Positions 7,384 to 16,098 of a stretch of DNA of 64,000 nt are shown piece after piece; positions within the stretch are counted from its first letter, which is position 1; each line of letters opens with the position of its first letter. The translations under genes and the position numbers were made by a program. The stretch is taken from positions 1,243,001 through 1,307,000 of the forward strand of contig NZ_CP021030.1 in NCBI RefSeq assembly GCF_002117485.1, read 5' to 3'. The notes beneath the pieces are model-generated. The model saw nothing but the letters and a program-made list of their open reading frames with translations, was not told the DNA's origin and did not search any database. The stretch comes from Rhizobium sp. NXC14. Lineage in GTDB: Bacteria > Pseudomonadota > Alphaproteobacteria > Rhizobiales > Rhizobiaceae.

Positions 7384-7839
7384 ATGACCGTCTGGCGCCC
7401 GCCGCAGCAGATCAGGGTGAAGGTGATCGGCCTTGCCTGGCGAGAGAACCGCTTGCTCGCCGCGGAAGTGGAAGATGACAGTGGCCGCATCAAGGGTGTC
7501 CGGCCGCTCGGCGGCTCGATCGAATTCGGCGAGACGCGCGAACAGGCCCTGCACCGCGAAATTCGGGAGGAGCTCGGGACTGAAATCCGCATCGTCGGCC
7601 CCTGGCATATTCTCGAAAATATCTTCGAACACCATGGTTCGATCGGCCACGAATTCATCTTCGCCGCCGATGTCGAACTGGCCGATCAAGGCCTCTACGA
7701 GCGCGATGAGATCCGCTATTGCGAACTGGACGAAACGGCGGCGACGGCGCGCTGGTTCGGCCGCGACATGGTGCGTGACGCCGGGCTCGATCTCTATCCG
7801 ACGGGCCTCGAGACGGTTCTCTCGCGATGGCGTGATTGA
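7384..7839 (+). CDS. Nudix hydrolase
   Basis: A protein of about 151 residues with a complete Nudix box, GGSIEFGETREQ through HREIREELG, matching GX5EX7REUXEEXGU with all the metal-binding glutamates. Flanking strands (VKVIGLAWRENRLLAAEV, GHEFIFAADVEL) fit the fold. Nudix enzymes hydrolyse nucleoside diphosphates linked to another group; the substrate is not evident. In-frame starts exist at 7351 and 7369; 7384 (MTVWRPPQQIRV) begins closest to the fold and has a weak GAAAG ahead. It is divergent from parD and stands alone. Confidence 0.85.
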   Translation: MTVWRPPQQIRVKVIGLAWRENRLLAAEVEDDSGRIKGVRPLGGSIEFGETREQALHREIREELGTEIRIVGPWHILENIFEHHGSIGHEFIFAADVELADQGLYERDEIRYCELDETAATARWFGRDMVRDAGLDLYPTGLETVLSRWRD

Positions 7840-7958
7840 GCCTTAGTGACGTTGCGAATCTGCTCGCCAAACTTTGATCGCCCGTACTCGCTCCAGAGGG
7901 AACAAGGGAGTAGAATTGCTGTTTCTGCCGCATCGTTGACATCAGAAGGAACAGCATC

Positions 7959-8276
7959 ATGCGCAGGTTCATTGCAGCAACGTCGATCGCTCTCCTCAGC
8001 CTTTCCGGTCCGGTTCTTGCCCAATCGAACATGGGCATGGATGCCAGCGGCCGCTTTGATGGCACGCCGCCGCTCGGCACAGCGCCGGGCGCGGAGCCGC
8101 AAGCCGGGCTGGTCATCCCGCTCGACTCGATCGAAACAGGCAGCGTCGACAACGGTGTTCCGAGCGGCCGCGTCGACTGGGCGCGCTGCCCGCCGCGCAA
8201 GGCCCGTGGCGCGCTTGCCACGCAGGGCGGCAACAGCGGCGCCTCCGTCAGCCCGGCGTGCCGCGAAGGTCAATGA
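7959..8276 (+). CDS. Hypothetical secreted protein
   Basis: A 105-residue protein with a clear Sec signal peptide: MRRF, a hydrophobic run IAATSIALLSLSGPV, and a probable cut after LAQ. The mature part is short, rich in Gly, Pro and Ala, and contains two cysteines (WARCPP and SPACREGQ) that could pair in the periplasm. I recognise no family. The ATG follows AGGAACAGCATC. It converges on the glucose-6-phosphate dehydrogenase gene with an 11-base gap and no obvious terminator. Confidence 0.65.
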   Translation: MRRFIAATSIALLSLSGPVLAQSNMGMDASGRFDGTPPLGTAPGAEPQAGLVIPLDSIETGSVDNGVPSGRVDWARCPPRKARGALATQGGNSGASVSPACREGQ

Positions 8277-8287
8277 TCAGGCACGCC

Positions 8288-9805
8288 CTATTTGCCGTTC
8301 TGGCTGTCGCGGTGCAGGATGACCCCGAGTTCGTGCCATTTGCGTCCGTCGCGCTCGATGAGCTCGTCGGCGCAGGTGGGACCCATGCTGCCTGGCGAGT
8401 AAGCTTCGGGCGTGCTCGGATCCTTGCTCCAGATGTCAAGGAAGGGCTGCACCGCCGCCCAGCCGGCCTCGATGCCGTCGGCGCGCTGAAACAGCGTCTG
8501 GTCGCCGATGAAGAGGTCGTAGAGCAGCGATTCGTATCCGGTCGTCTTGCCGATATCGAACTTGTCGGCATAGCGGAAATCGAGGGACACGGGCGTCGTA
8601 TCGACCGAGAGCCCCGGCGACTTGATTGAGATTTCCATGCTCAAACCCTCGTCCGGCTGTACCTGGATTACCAGCCGGTTCGGCGGCAGGCGGCGATTGA
8701 CCTCGGTCTCGCGAAACTGCGCGAAGGGCACCGGCTGGAAGGTGATGACGATCTCGGTGTCGCGTGCCGTCAGTGCCTTGCCGGTTCTCAAATAGAAGGG
8801 CACGCCGGCCCAGCGCCAGGTATCGGCATAGAGCTTCAGCGCCACATAGGTCTCGGTCCGGCTGTCGGGCGAAACATCCTTGCTGTCGCGATAGGCGGGA
8901 AGATCGACGCCGTTCAACGAGCCGGCCGCATAGGCGCCGCGCACGCCATGCGTCTTTGCCTCCTCGGGCGTATAGATGCGCAGTGCCTTCAGCACCTTGC
9001 TCTTCTCGTTGCGGATCGCTTCGGCATCGAAGCTGTTCGGCGGTTCCATGGCAATCATCGCCAAGAGCTGGAAGAGATGGTTCGGCACCATGTCGCGCAG
9101 CGCCCCCGTGGCATCGTAGAATTTGCCGCGGCCGCCGACATCAACGACCTCGGCGGCAGTGATCTGCACGTGGTCGATATAGCGGCTGTTCCACAGCGAC
9201 TCGATGATCATGTTGGCGAAACGCGCCGTCATCAGGTTCTGCACCGTCTCCTTGCCTAGGAAATGATCGAGCCGGTAGACTTGGCTTTCGCCGATCCGGG
9301 TGAGGATTTGCGCATTGAGCGCCCGCGCAGAGGCGAGATCGGTGCCGAACGGCTTCTCGATCGCGACGCGGCGGAAGACGCCCTCGCTTTCATCGGTGAG
9401 CCCATGGGCGGCAAGCTTCTCGACGATGGTGCCGAAGAAGGATGGCGGCACCGCGAGATAGAAGGCGGCATTGGCGTTCGGCCCCAGCCGCTTGCCGATT
9501 TCGACAAAGATGTCATCCTTGGTAAAATCGCCCGACATATAGGAAATGCGCCGGCGCAGGCTCTCCCAGGCTTGGTCCTTGACCGTCTGCTCGTCGCCGT
9601 TCAGACGATTGAGGAAGGCATCGAGCCGCCCGCGCAGGAATTCGTCGTCGCCCGCTTCGATGCCGATGCCGAGAATGCTGAGGTCCTCACCAACGAGGCC
9701 CTGGCGCGTCAGGTTGATGATCGCCGGCACCAGGAGGCGGCGCGTCAGGTCGCCCGTGGCGCCGAAGATGACAAGGGTGACCGGCGGGGTAGGGGCAGCG
9801 TGCAT
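8288..9805 (-). CDS. zwf: Glucose-6-phosphate 1-dehydrogenase
   Basis: A 505-residue protein of normal length. The N-terminal Rossmann motif is VIFGATGDLTRRLL (about residues 12-25). The substrate and active-site signature YRLDHFLGKE follows near residue 180, and the C-terminal domain (YESLLYDLFIGDQTLF) is typical. It oxidises glucose 6-phosphate to 6-phosphogluconolactone with NAD(P), feeding the Entner-Doudoroff and pentose phosphate routes. In rhizobia zwf usually sits with pgl and edd; here it is alone between unrelated genes, so it may be a second copy. GGAG lies about 11 nt before the ATG. Confidence 0.92.
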   Translation of the reverse strand: MHAAPTPPVTLVIFGATGDLTRRLLVPAIINLTRQGLVGEDLSILGIGIEAGDDEFLRGRLDAFLNRLNGDEQTVKDQAWESLRRRISYMSGDFTKDDIFVEIGKRLGPNANAAFYLAVPPSFFGTIVEKLAAHGLTDESEGVFRRVAIEKPFGTDLASARALNAQILTRIGESQVYRLDHFLGKETVQNLMTARFANMIIESLWNSRYIDHVQITAAEVVDVGGRGKFYDATGALRDMVPNHLFQLLAMIAMEPPNSFDAEAIRNEKSKVLKALRIYTPEEAKTHGVRGAYAAGSLNGVDLPAYRDSKDVSPDSRTETYVALKLYADTWRWAGVPFYLRTGKALTARDTEIVITFQPVPFAQFRETEVNRRLPPNRLVIQVQPDEGLSMEISIKSPGLSVDTTPVSLDFRYADKFDIGKTTGYESLLYDLFIGDQTLFQRADGIEAGWAAVQPFLDIWSKDPSTPEAYSPGSMGPTCADELIERDGRKWHELGVILHRDSQNGK

Positions 9806-9983
9806 GTGTGTCGTCTCCGATTTTGCCGCCGACTATAATGCCTGCCGGTTTCGCGGCAACATAACTGGCGAGATGTAACGCCCATTTGACACACTGGGGC
9901 GGCGGGAGTGCCGAGAGCCGGTGAGTTGCAGCGGGCGTGGCGATGTCAAGGTTGGCGCTCAGCCAAGCAGCCTCAACCCATAC

Positions 9984-10862
9984 TCAGTTTCGGACGAGAG
10001 AAGCATAGAACCACTCGATGAAGACGCGGACGATTGGCGTCGCTTGAGCCTCGGATCGGCAGGCCACATAGACCGCGTCATTGGCCGGAACCGTAAGATC
10101 GAATGGCGCGACCAGCTCGCCCCGTGCAATCATGTGCGCGGTGGTGATGTTGTCGCCGAGCGCAATGCCATGGCCGTACATGGCGGCCTCGATCGACAGG
10201 CGCGCGTCGCTCATCATGTGCTGGCGCGCCGGCATCGCAACGCCGGCTGCGGTGAGCCAGGTGTTCCACTCATTGCCGCGATCGGCATGCAGGAGCATGT
10301 GGTCGCGCAGATCGCGCAGGGAGCGCAACGGCCGCCTGTTCATGAGGGCCGGGCTGGCGACGGGGAAGAGCTCCATCCGGCTCCAGAGGCGCGACCAATA
10401 ATTGGGCCAGTTGCCGCCGCCGTAGAGAATGCACAGGTCGACATTCGGGGAACTCAGATTTTTCGGGTCATTCGAGGCGCGCAGGTCGAGTTGAATATCG
10501 GGGTATTGATCGGTGAACTCCTGCAGCCGTGGCATCAGCCAGAGCGACAGCACCGCCGCAACACAGGTTACCCGCAGCGTGCCGCCAGTCGCCGGCCGGG
10601 TCATCGCGGCTTTCGCTGCTGCGATCTCCGAAAATGCGTTGGAGACGACCGGCATCAGCAACGCGCCCTGGCTGGTCAGCTTCAACCATTTGCCGCCGCG
10701 CTCAAACAGGCGCACGCCGAGCGATTCTTCCAAGGTGCGTATCTGATGGCTGATCGCGCCGTGGGTGACATTCAACTCGCGTCCCGCGGCGGAAACCGAT
10801 CCATGGCGGGCAGTTGCCTCAAACGCACGCAGCGGGTTGAGGGGTGGCAGACGGCTGGACAT
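9984..10862 (-). CDS. LysR-family regulator (GcvA-like)
   Basis: A 292-residue protein. The N-terminal winged helix LNPLRAFEATARHGSVSAAGRELNVTHGAISHQIRTLEE is the GcvA-type start, followed by LGVRLFERGGKWLKLT. The rest is the periplasmic-binding-fold effector domain (GGTLRVTCVAAVLSLWLMPRL ...). It is divergent from the ureohydrolase/transport operon that starts at 11037, the usual arrangement for a LysR activator of a catabolic operon. The 174-nt gap contains an AT-rich palindrome. The inducer is probably the transported compound or a product of it. Confidence 0.9.
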   Translation of the reverse strand: MSSRLPPLNPLRAFEATARHGSVSAAGRELNVTHGAISHQIRTLEESLGVRLFERGGKWLKLTSQGALLMPVVSNAFSEIAAAKAAMTRPATGGTLRVTCVAAVLSLWLMPRLQEFTDQYPDIQLDLRASNDPKNLSSPNVDLCILYGGGNWPNYWSRLWSRMELFPVASPALMNRRPLRSLRDLRDHMLLHADRGNEWNTWLTAAGVAMPARQHMMSDARLSIEAAMYGHGIALGDNITTAHMIARGELVAPFDLTVPANDAVYVACRSEAQATPIVRVFIEWFYASLVRN

Positions 10863-10909
10863 GAGGCAAACGACCTGTGAGAAAAACTTGCATGAAACTG
10901 TAGATTAAT

Positions 10910-10919
10910 ATCAATTGAT
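10910..10919. promoter_or_regulatory. AT-rich palindrome between LysR gene and operon
   Basis: ATCAATTGAT is a perfect palindrome inside ATTAATATCAATTGATTTT, midway between two divergent genes. Its base composition and T..A spacing fit a LysR binding site (T-N11-A), so it is the best candidate operator for the operon. Confidence 0.4.
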
Positions 10920-11036
10920 TTTCCAGCGAGCTTGCCGTTCAATCACTGAAGAAGCCATCGGCCTCTGCGGCAGAGCTGCAGCCGAGGACCGATTTGCCAT
11001 CCTGATCGCAGCATCGTCATCCTCAAGAAGGCCGTC

Positions 11037-12095
11037 ATGTCCTGGAATGAAACCAAGCTTTCCGAACTCCGAACCAGATATGGCGACAACCACGGCGGTG
11101 AATTGCACCATCCGGAGTTCCGCAAGGTAGCGGAGAAGATTTTTAACAAGAGCGGCACCCGGCTCGCGCCCTATTCGGGAATCCCGACATTCCTCTCCGC
11201 CCCGCTGATGCAGGTCGACAACGAGAATCCGGATTTCGGTGATCTGCAGGTGGCGATCCTCGGCGTGCCCATGGATCTTGGCGTGACGAACCGCCCGGGC
11301 TCGCGCTTTGGACCGCGCGCGTTGCGCGCCATTGAGCGCATCGGTCCTTACAACCATGTGCTCGGCTGCGCGCCGGTTCAGGAACTGCGCGTGGCAGACA
11401 TTGGCGACGTAGCGTTTCAGAGCCGCTACCGGCTGGAATTGTCACATGAGGATATCGAAAAACGCGTCGCGCAGATCGTTGCCGCAGGTGTGCTGCCGCT
11501 CTCGGTAGGCGGAGACCACTCGATCACCCATCCGATTCTGCGGGCCGTCGGCAAGGAGCGGCCGGTCGGCATGATCCATATCGACGCCCATTGCGACACC
11601 GGCGGTGCTTACGACCTGACCAAGTTCCACCACGGCGGACCGTTCCGCAACGCCGTGCTCGACGGCGTGCTCGACCCGACGCGCGTGATTCAGATCGGCA
11701 TTCGCGGCTCGGCTGAATATCTCTGGGAGTTTTCTTACGCCTCGGGCATGACGGTGATCCATGCCGAGGAGATCTCGGCAATGGGCATCCCTGCAATCAT
11801 CGAAAAGGCGAAGGCCGTCATCGGCGATGGACCGACCTATCTTTCCTTCGACATCGACAGCCTCGATCCTTCCTTCGCGCCGGGCACCGGCACGCCGGAG
11901 ATTGGCGGCTTCACCACCCGCGAGGCGCTGGAGCTCATCCGCGGCTTCAAGGGCGTGAACCTGGTCGGCGGCGATGTCGTCGAGGTCGCGCCCCAGTATG
12001 ACGCTACCACCAACACAGCCCATGCCGGCGCGCAGATGCTGTTCGAAATATTGAGCCTGATGGCGTTCAGCCCGGCAATCCGCCGTACCGCCTGA
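11037..12095 (+). CDS. Ureohydrolase (agmatinase / guanidino-acid hydrolase family)
   Basis: A 352-residue enzyme of the arginase/agmatinase family. All dimetal motifs are present: GGDHS at 158-162, DAHCD at 183-187 and SFDIDSLDP with Asp 272 and 274. These enzymes remove urea from a guanidino group. The N-terminal extension and overall length match guanidinobutyrase, guanidinopropionase and related enzymes as well as agmatinase, so the substrate is open. It is the first gene of an operon with a polyamine/cation-type importer, a 2-hydroxy-acid oxidase and a Ldh_2 reductase. That points to a guanidino compound carrying a 2-hydroxy acid rather than plain agmatine. Confidence 0.9.
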   Translation: MSWNETKLSELRTRYGDNHGGELHHPEFRKVAEKIFNKSGTRLAPYSGIPTFLSAPLMQVDNENPDFGDLQVAILGVPMDLGVTNRPGSRFGPRALRAIERIGPYNHVLGCAPVQELRVADIGDVAFQSRYRLELSHEDIEKRVAQIVAAGVLPLSVGGDHSITHPILRAVGKERPVGMIHIDAHCDTGGAYDLTKFHHGGPFRNAVLDGVLDPTRVIQIGIRGSAEYLWEFSYASGMTVIHAEEISAMGIPAIIEKAKAVIGDGPTYLSFDIDSLDPSFAPGTGTPEIGGFTTREALELIRGFKGVNLVGGDVVEVAPQYDATTNTAHAGAQMLFEILSLMAFSPAIRRTA

Positions 12096-12199
12096 CGGGC
12101 CTGGCCGCAGCTCAAGGCCAGGAACGACAAGAAGGCCGCAAAGGCCTCGAATACATTGAAAGAGGGAAGCGGCGTGCCGCATCGGTTAGGAGAAAGACG

Positions 12200-13282
12200 A
12201 TGACGAAATTGACAATGAACCGCCGCACCATGCTCGGCGTCGGAATAGGTGCTGGTGTAGCCATGTTGGCGATGCCCAATGTGCTGCGCGCCCAGGACAA
12301 GTCGCTGAAGGTCGGTGTTTATGGCGGCTACTTCAAGGACTCGTTTGACAAGAACATCTTCCCGGAGTTCACCAAGGCGACCGGCATCGCGGTCGAATCC
12401 GTCGCAGAGCCGACCGGCGAGGCCTGGCTGGTGCAGATGCAGCAGGCAGCCCAGGCAGGTCAGGCGCCGGCTGACGTTTCGATGATGTCGCAGGTGTCGA
12501 TGCGCAAGGGCCAGGCCACAGAGCTCTGGGCTCCGCTCGATCTCGCCAAGATCAAGAATTCCAGCAGCCTGCTTGAGCGCTTCATCAACAAATATCCGGA
12601 TGGCCGCGTCGCCGGCATCGGCGCGGTCTCATGGTTCATCACCCTGGTCACCAACACAGATGTCTACAAGGAAGCGCCGACCAGCTGGACAGCGCTGTGG
12701 GATCCTGCCAATGCCGACAAGCTCGGTCTGCTGGCGCTCGTGTCCAACTCCTTCCTGCTCGACGTGACGGCAAAGACCTATTTCGGCGGCGCCCAGGCCC
12801 TCGACACTGAGGAGAGCATCCTCAAGGTCTTCGCCAAGCTGGCCGAGCTGAAGCCGAATGTCCGACTGTGGTATCGCGACGAGGCGCAGTTCGAACAGGC
12901 GCTAAAGTCGGGTGAAATCCCAATGGGACAGTATTATCACGACGTGACCGGCCTCGCCGCCGCGGACGGCCAGCCCGTTCGCTCGACGTTCCCGAAGGAG
13001 GGCGGCATTCAGGACGCAGGTTCGTGGGCGCTGTCGAAGGCGTCGAAGAAGACGGAAGAGGCGCATATCTTCATCGACTATATGTGTCAGCCGTCCATCC
13101 AGGCCGTGCTGTCACGCAAGGTGGGCACGTCGCCAACGGTGAAGCGCGAAACGACCGATCTGACCGAGAAGGAATTTGCGGCGGTTTCCTCCGACATCGA
13201 ACCGATCATCCCACACTACGACATGTACCTCTCCAAGGCCGACTGGCTGAACGAGAAGTGGACGGAAATGATCGCCAGCTGA
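12200..13282 (+). CDS. PotD-type substrate-binding protein
   Basis: A 360-residue periplasmic protein. The signal MTKLTMNRRTMLGVGIGAGVAMLAM carries a twin-arginine motif (NRRTML) and is probably cut near LRAQD. The mature part (LKVGVYGGYFKDSFDKNIFPEFTKATGI) is the spermidine/putrescine-binding type of cluster D solute-binding proteins, which also bind other amines and amine-containing acids. RBS TTAGGAGAAAG lies directly upstream. It precedes the ATPase and two permease genes of the same importer, and a GC-rich hairpin follows its stop codon. Confidence 0.88.
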   Translation: MTKLTMNRRTMLGVGIGAGVAMLAMPNVLRAQDKSLKVGVYGGYFKDSFDKNIFPEFTKATGIAVESVAEPTGEAWLVQMQQAAQAGQAPADVSMMSQVSMRKGQATELWAPLDLAKIKNSSSLLERFINKYPDGRVAGIGAVSWFITLVTNTDVYKEAPTSWTALWDPANADKLGLLALVSNSFLLDVTAKTYFGGAQALDTEESILKVFAKLAELKPNVRLWYRDEAQFEQALKSGEIPMGQYYHDVTGLAAADGQPVRSTFPKEGGIQDAGSWALSKASKKTEEAHIFIDYMCQPSIQAVLSRKVGTSPTVKRETTDLTEKEFAAVSSDIEPIIPHYDMYLSKADWLNEKWTEMIAS

Positions 13283-13300
13283 CGCTCATCGTGCTTTCGC

Positions 13301-13319
13301 GGGCCCCGTTCAGGGGCCT
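13301..13319 (+). promoter_or_regulatory. Intercistronic hairpin after the binding-protein gene
   Basis: GGCCCC (13302-13307) and GGGGCC (13313-13318) pair around GTTCA. There is no T-tract, so it is not a terminator. Hairpins here commonly protect binding-protein mRNA so that it exceeds permease mRNA. Confidence 0.45.
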
Positions 13320-13342
13320 GCCTTTCGGTCGGGAAGAGGCAT

Positions 13343-14377
13343 ATGTCGGGACTCACGCTTCAGAATATCGTCAAGGACTTCAGCGTCATTCGCGCCGTCG
13401 ACAATGTCGACCTGACGGTGCCGCACGGGGCATTCGTCTGTCTGCTCGGCCCCTCCGGCTGCGGCAAGACGACCTTGCTGCGCATGATCGCAGGTCTCGA
13501 TCTGCCGACCTCGGGCCGCATCACGCTCAACGGCAAAGACATCACCAGGACGCCGACGCACCAGCGCGAGCTTGGCATGGTGTTCCAGTCGCTGGCGCTG
13601 TTCCCGCACCTGACGGTAGGCGAGAATATCGCCTATCCACTGCGCATTCGCGGCCGTCCGAAGGACGAGCAGGCGAAGCGCGTCGAAGAGCTGCTGGCGA
13701 TGATTTATTTGCCGGGCTACGCTGACCGCTCCGTGTCGAAACTTTCCGGCGGCCAGAGGCAACGCGTCGCAATCGCAAGGGCACTGGCTATTTCGCCGAA
13801 ACTGTTTCTGCTCGACGAGCCGCTGTCAGCGCTTGATGCCAAGCTGCGCGAAGCCATGCAGGTGGAGCTTCGCCAGCTTCATCAGCGGCTCGGCATCACC
13901 ACGATCGCCGTCACGCACGACCAGCGCGAGGCGATGACCATGGCCGATACGGTCGTGGTCATGAACGGCGGTCAGATACGCCAGGCGGCGTCGCCGACGG
14001 AGATTTATCGCAGGCCGGCAGACAGCTTCGTCGCGGATTTCATTGGCCAGACAAATCTGGTCGAAGCCAGGCGAGAGGGCGGCGCAGTCAGCATATTGGG
14101 GCAGCCGGTCGCAGCCCTGTCGCTGTCGGCAGGTATCGAGCGCGCCACGCTTTCGATCCGGCCGGAAGACGTGCGCCTGGGGCCGCCCGAGGCCGGCGCA
14201 TTGACGGGCGAGGTCACCTTCGTGCGCGATCTCGGCGGCGTCGTCGAAACTTTTGTCAATGTCGGCGGTCAGCAGTTCATTGCGGTCTCGACACCGCGCG
14301 AGCGCCCTGACGTGGCGGTGGGCCAGAGGGTGGGCATTGCGCTGACCGACAAGGATTGCGTGGTGATCGAGCAATGA
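13343..14377 (+). CDS. PotA-type ABC importer ATPase
   Basis: A 344-residue ATPase with Walker [13 protein letters not shown]-loop [13 protein letters not shown], signature [15 protein letters not shown], Walker [13 protein letters not shown] and H-loop VTHDQ. The C-terminal TOBE region ([13 protein letters not shown]) marks the spermidine/putrescine/iron group. It powers the importer formed with the neighbouring permeases and binding protein. Its stop overlaps the next start as ATGA at 14374-14377, so the genes are translationally coupled. Confidence 0.92.
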   Translation: MSGLTLQNIVKDFSVIRAVDNVDLTVPHGAFVCLLGPSGCGKTTLLRMIAGLDLPTSGRITLNGKDITRTPTHQRELGMVFQSLALFPHLTVGENIAYPLRIRGRPKDEQAKRVEELLAMIYLPGYADRSVSKLSGGQRQRVAIARALAISPKLFLLDEPLSALDAKLREAMQVELRQLHQRLGITTIAVTHDQREAMTMADTVVVMNGGQIRQAASPTEIYRRPADSFVADFIGQTNLVEARREGGAVSILGQPVAALSLSAGIERATLSIRPEDVRLGPPEAGALTGEVTFVRDLGGVVETFVNVGGQQFIAVSTPRERPDVAVGQRVGIALTDKDCVVIEQ

Positions 14378-15231
14378 GACGCGAACCCCCGCAGACGCTC
14401 GGCGATTATGCCCCACTCGCATTCCCGGCAATCATGCTGATCGTCTTCTTCGTCGTGCCTTTCGGCACGATGATTTCCGTCAGCTTCTTCAAACGCCAGC
14501 AGGGCGGCTTCTACACGCCTGATTTCGTCTTCGACAATTATATCCGCTTCCTCTCAGCCTTCTTGGGGGGAGTGCTCAGCTTCTCGCTGCTCCTTGCGAT
14601 TGCGGTGGCCGCGACCTGTGTCGTTCTGGCCCTGCCTTTCACATACCTGCTGATCCGCATGAAGCGGAGCACCCAGGTGGCCTGGCTGGTCGCACTCCTT
14701 TCGATCCTGTCCTTGTCTGAAGTAATCATCGGTTTCGCCTGGTCGACGCTGTTTTCGCGCACGGCCGGCATCACCAACTTGTTTGTATGGCTCGGCCTCA
14801 TGCAGCAGGCAGTCGCCCTCACGCCGAGCATCGGAGCCGTCGTCACAGGCATGGTCTATCAGGCCTTCCCCTACACGGTCCTGGTGCTCTACCCCGCGCT
14901 GGTGCGGCTTGACCCGACGCTTTCAGAGGCCGCGCGAACGCTCGGCGCTTCGCCGGTCAAGGCCTTCTTCACCGTCGTCGTGCCAGCGCTGCGCGATACC
15001 ATCCTCGCCACGCTGATCATGGTCTTCATCTTCGCTCTCGGGTCCTATCTGTTGCCGCAACTGCTCGGCCGCCCGCAACACTGGACACTTTCCGTGCACA
15101 TTACCGATCAGGCGATCTATCAGTCGAACATGCCCTTCGCTGCTGCCATGGCGGTTTTCCTGGTGTTGGTCACACTGGCCCTTGTAGCGCTCACGCTGCT
15201 CGTTGGCCGCCGAGGAGGAGCGACTAAATGA
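14374..15231 (+). CDS. PotB-type ABC importer permease
   Basis: A 285-residue membrane protein with about six hydrophobic segments (AFPAIMLIVFFVVPFGTMISV first) and the EAA loop EAARTLGASPVKAFFTVVVP. ATG at 14374 was chosen over 14356 because it overlaps the ATPase stop codon and gives the standard cytoplasmic N-terminus. It forms the channel with the next gene, whose start overlaps its own stop (ATGA). Confidence 0.9.
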   Translation: MRREPPQTLGDYAPLAFPAIMLIVFFVVPFGTMISVSFFKRQQGGFYTPDFVFDNYIRFLSAFLGGVLSFSLLLAIAVAATCVVLALPFTYLLIRMKRSTQVAWLVALLSILSLSEVIIGFAWSTLFSRTAGITNLFVWLGLMQQAVALTPSIGAVVTGMVYQAFPYTVLVLYPALVRLDPTLSEAARTLGASPVKAFFTVVVPALRDTILATLIMVFIFALGSYLLPQLLGRPQHWTLSVHITDQAIYQSNMPFAAAMAVFLVLVTLALVALTLLVGRRGGATK

Positions 15232-16025
15232 CCATTCTCCGCAACATTCTTTTCGGGGTCGTCGGACTGTTTCTCGCTTTGCCGCTGATCATTGTCGCCG
15301 GCGTTTCGGTCAATGCCAAGCAGAGCCTCACCTTCCCGCCGCAAGGCTTCTCGCTCGGCTGGTATGGCCAGATATTTCTCGATATGGAATGGCGCAACGC
15401 GCTGATCGCGTCGCTTGTGCTGGCGCTGTCGTCGGCGGCGCTTGCGGTGCTGATTGCCTTGCCGCTCGCCTGGTTCCTCTGGCGCCGCCACGCGCCCTGG
15501 GCCAATATTTTCCAGTTGCTTGGCGTGGCGCCCTTTACCTTGCCGCCGGTTATCACGGCGCTCGGCCTGCTGACTTTCTGGGCCACGACCGGATTTTACG
15601 GGCAACCCTGGACGGCGGTGATCGGCCACGCCATCTTTTTCGTCACGCTGCCGCTAGTGACCATTTCGCTCGGCTTTTCGGCGATCGACCGCTCGCTGGT
15701 AGAGGCCGCCTCGACCTTGGGAGGCGACGACCGTACTGTGTTCCGAACCGTCGTTCTGCCGCTAATTTCGCCGTACATCGTGTCGGGCTACGCTTTTGCC
15801 TTTGTGCTGTCGCTCAACGAATACATCGTTGCCTACATGACGGTCGGTTTCACGCTGGAAACGCTGCCGATCAAGATCTTCAATTCGCTGCGATACGGCT
15901 ACACGCCGACTATGGCGGCGGTGACGATCCTGTTCGTGGCGACCGCAGCGATCGCCTTCAGCCTCGTCGCGCGCTTCGGCGACCTGCCGAAACTGCTTGG
16001 CGCGATGACGTCAAACGAACCCTGA
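15228..16025 (+). CDS. PotC-type ABC importer permease
   Basis: A 265-residue membrane protein with about six membrane segments and the EAA loop EAASTLGGDDRTVFRTVVLPLISP. It pairs with the preceding PotB-type subunit and completes the importer of this operon. The start overlaps the previous stop by four bases. The C-terminus is short and cytoplasmic. Confidence 0.9.
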   Translation: MTILRNILFGVVGLFLALPLIIVAGVSVNAKQSLTFPPQGFSLGWYGQIFLDMEWRNALIASLVLALSSAALAVLIALPLAWFLWRRHAPWANIFQLLGVAPFTLPPVITALGLLTFWATTGFYGQPWTAVIGHAIFFVTLPLVTISLGFSAIDRSLVEAASTLGGDDRTVFRTVVLPLISPYIVSGYAFAFVLSLNEYIVAYMTVGFTLETLPIKIFNSLRYGYTPTMAAVTILFVATAAIAFSLVARFGDLPKLLGAMTSNEP

Positions 16026-16098
16026 TCGAAGCAACCAGTCCCCCACGGAACGCAGGGCGATCAGCCGTCCCTACCTCCTCAACATCGAAGCACCCGAG

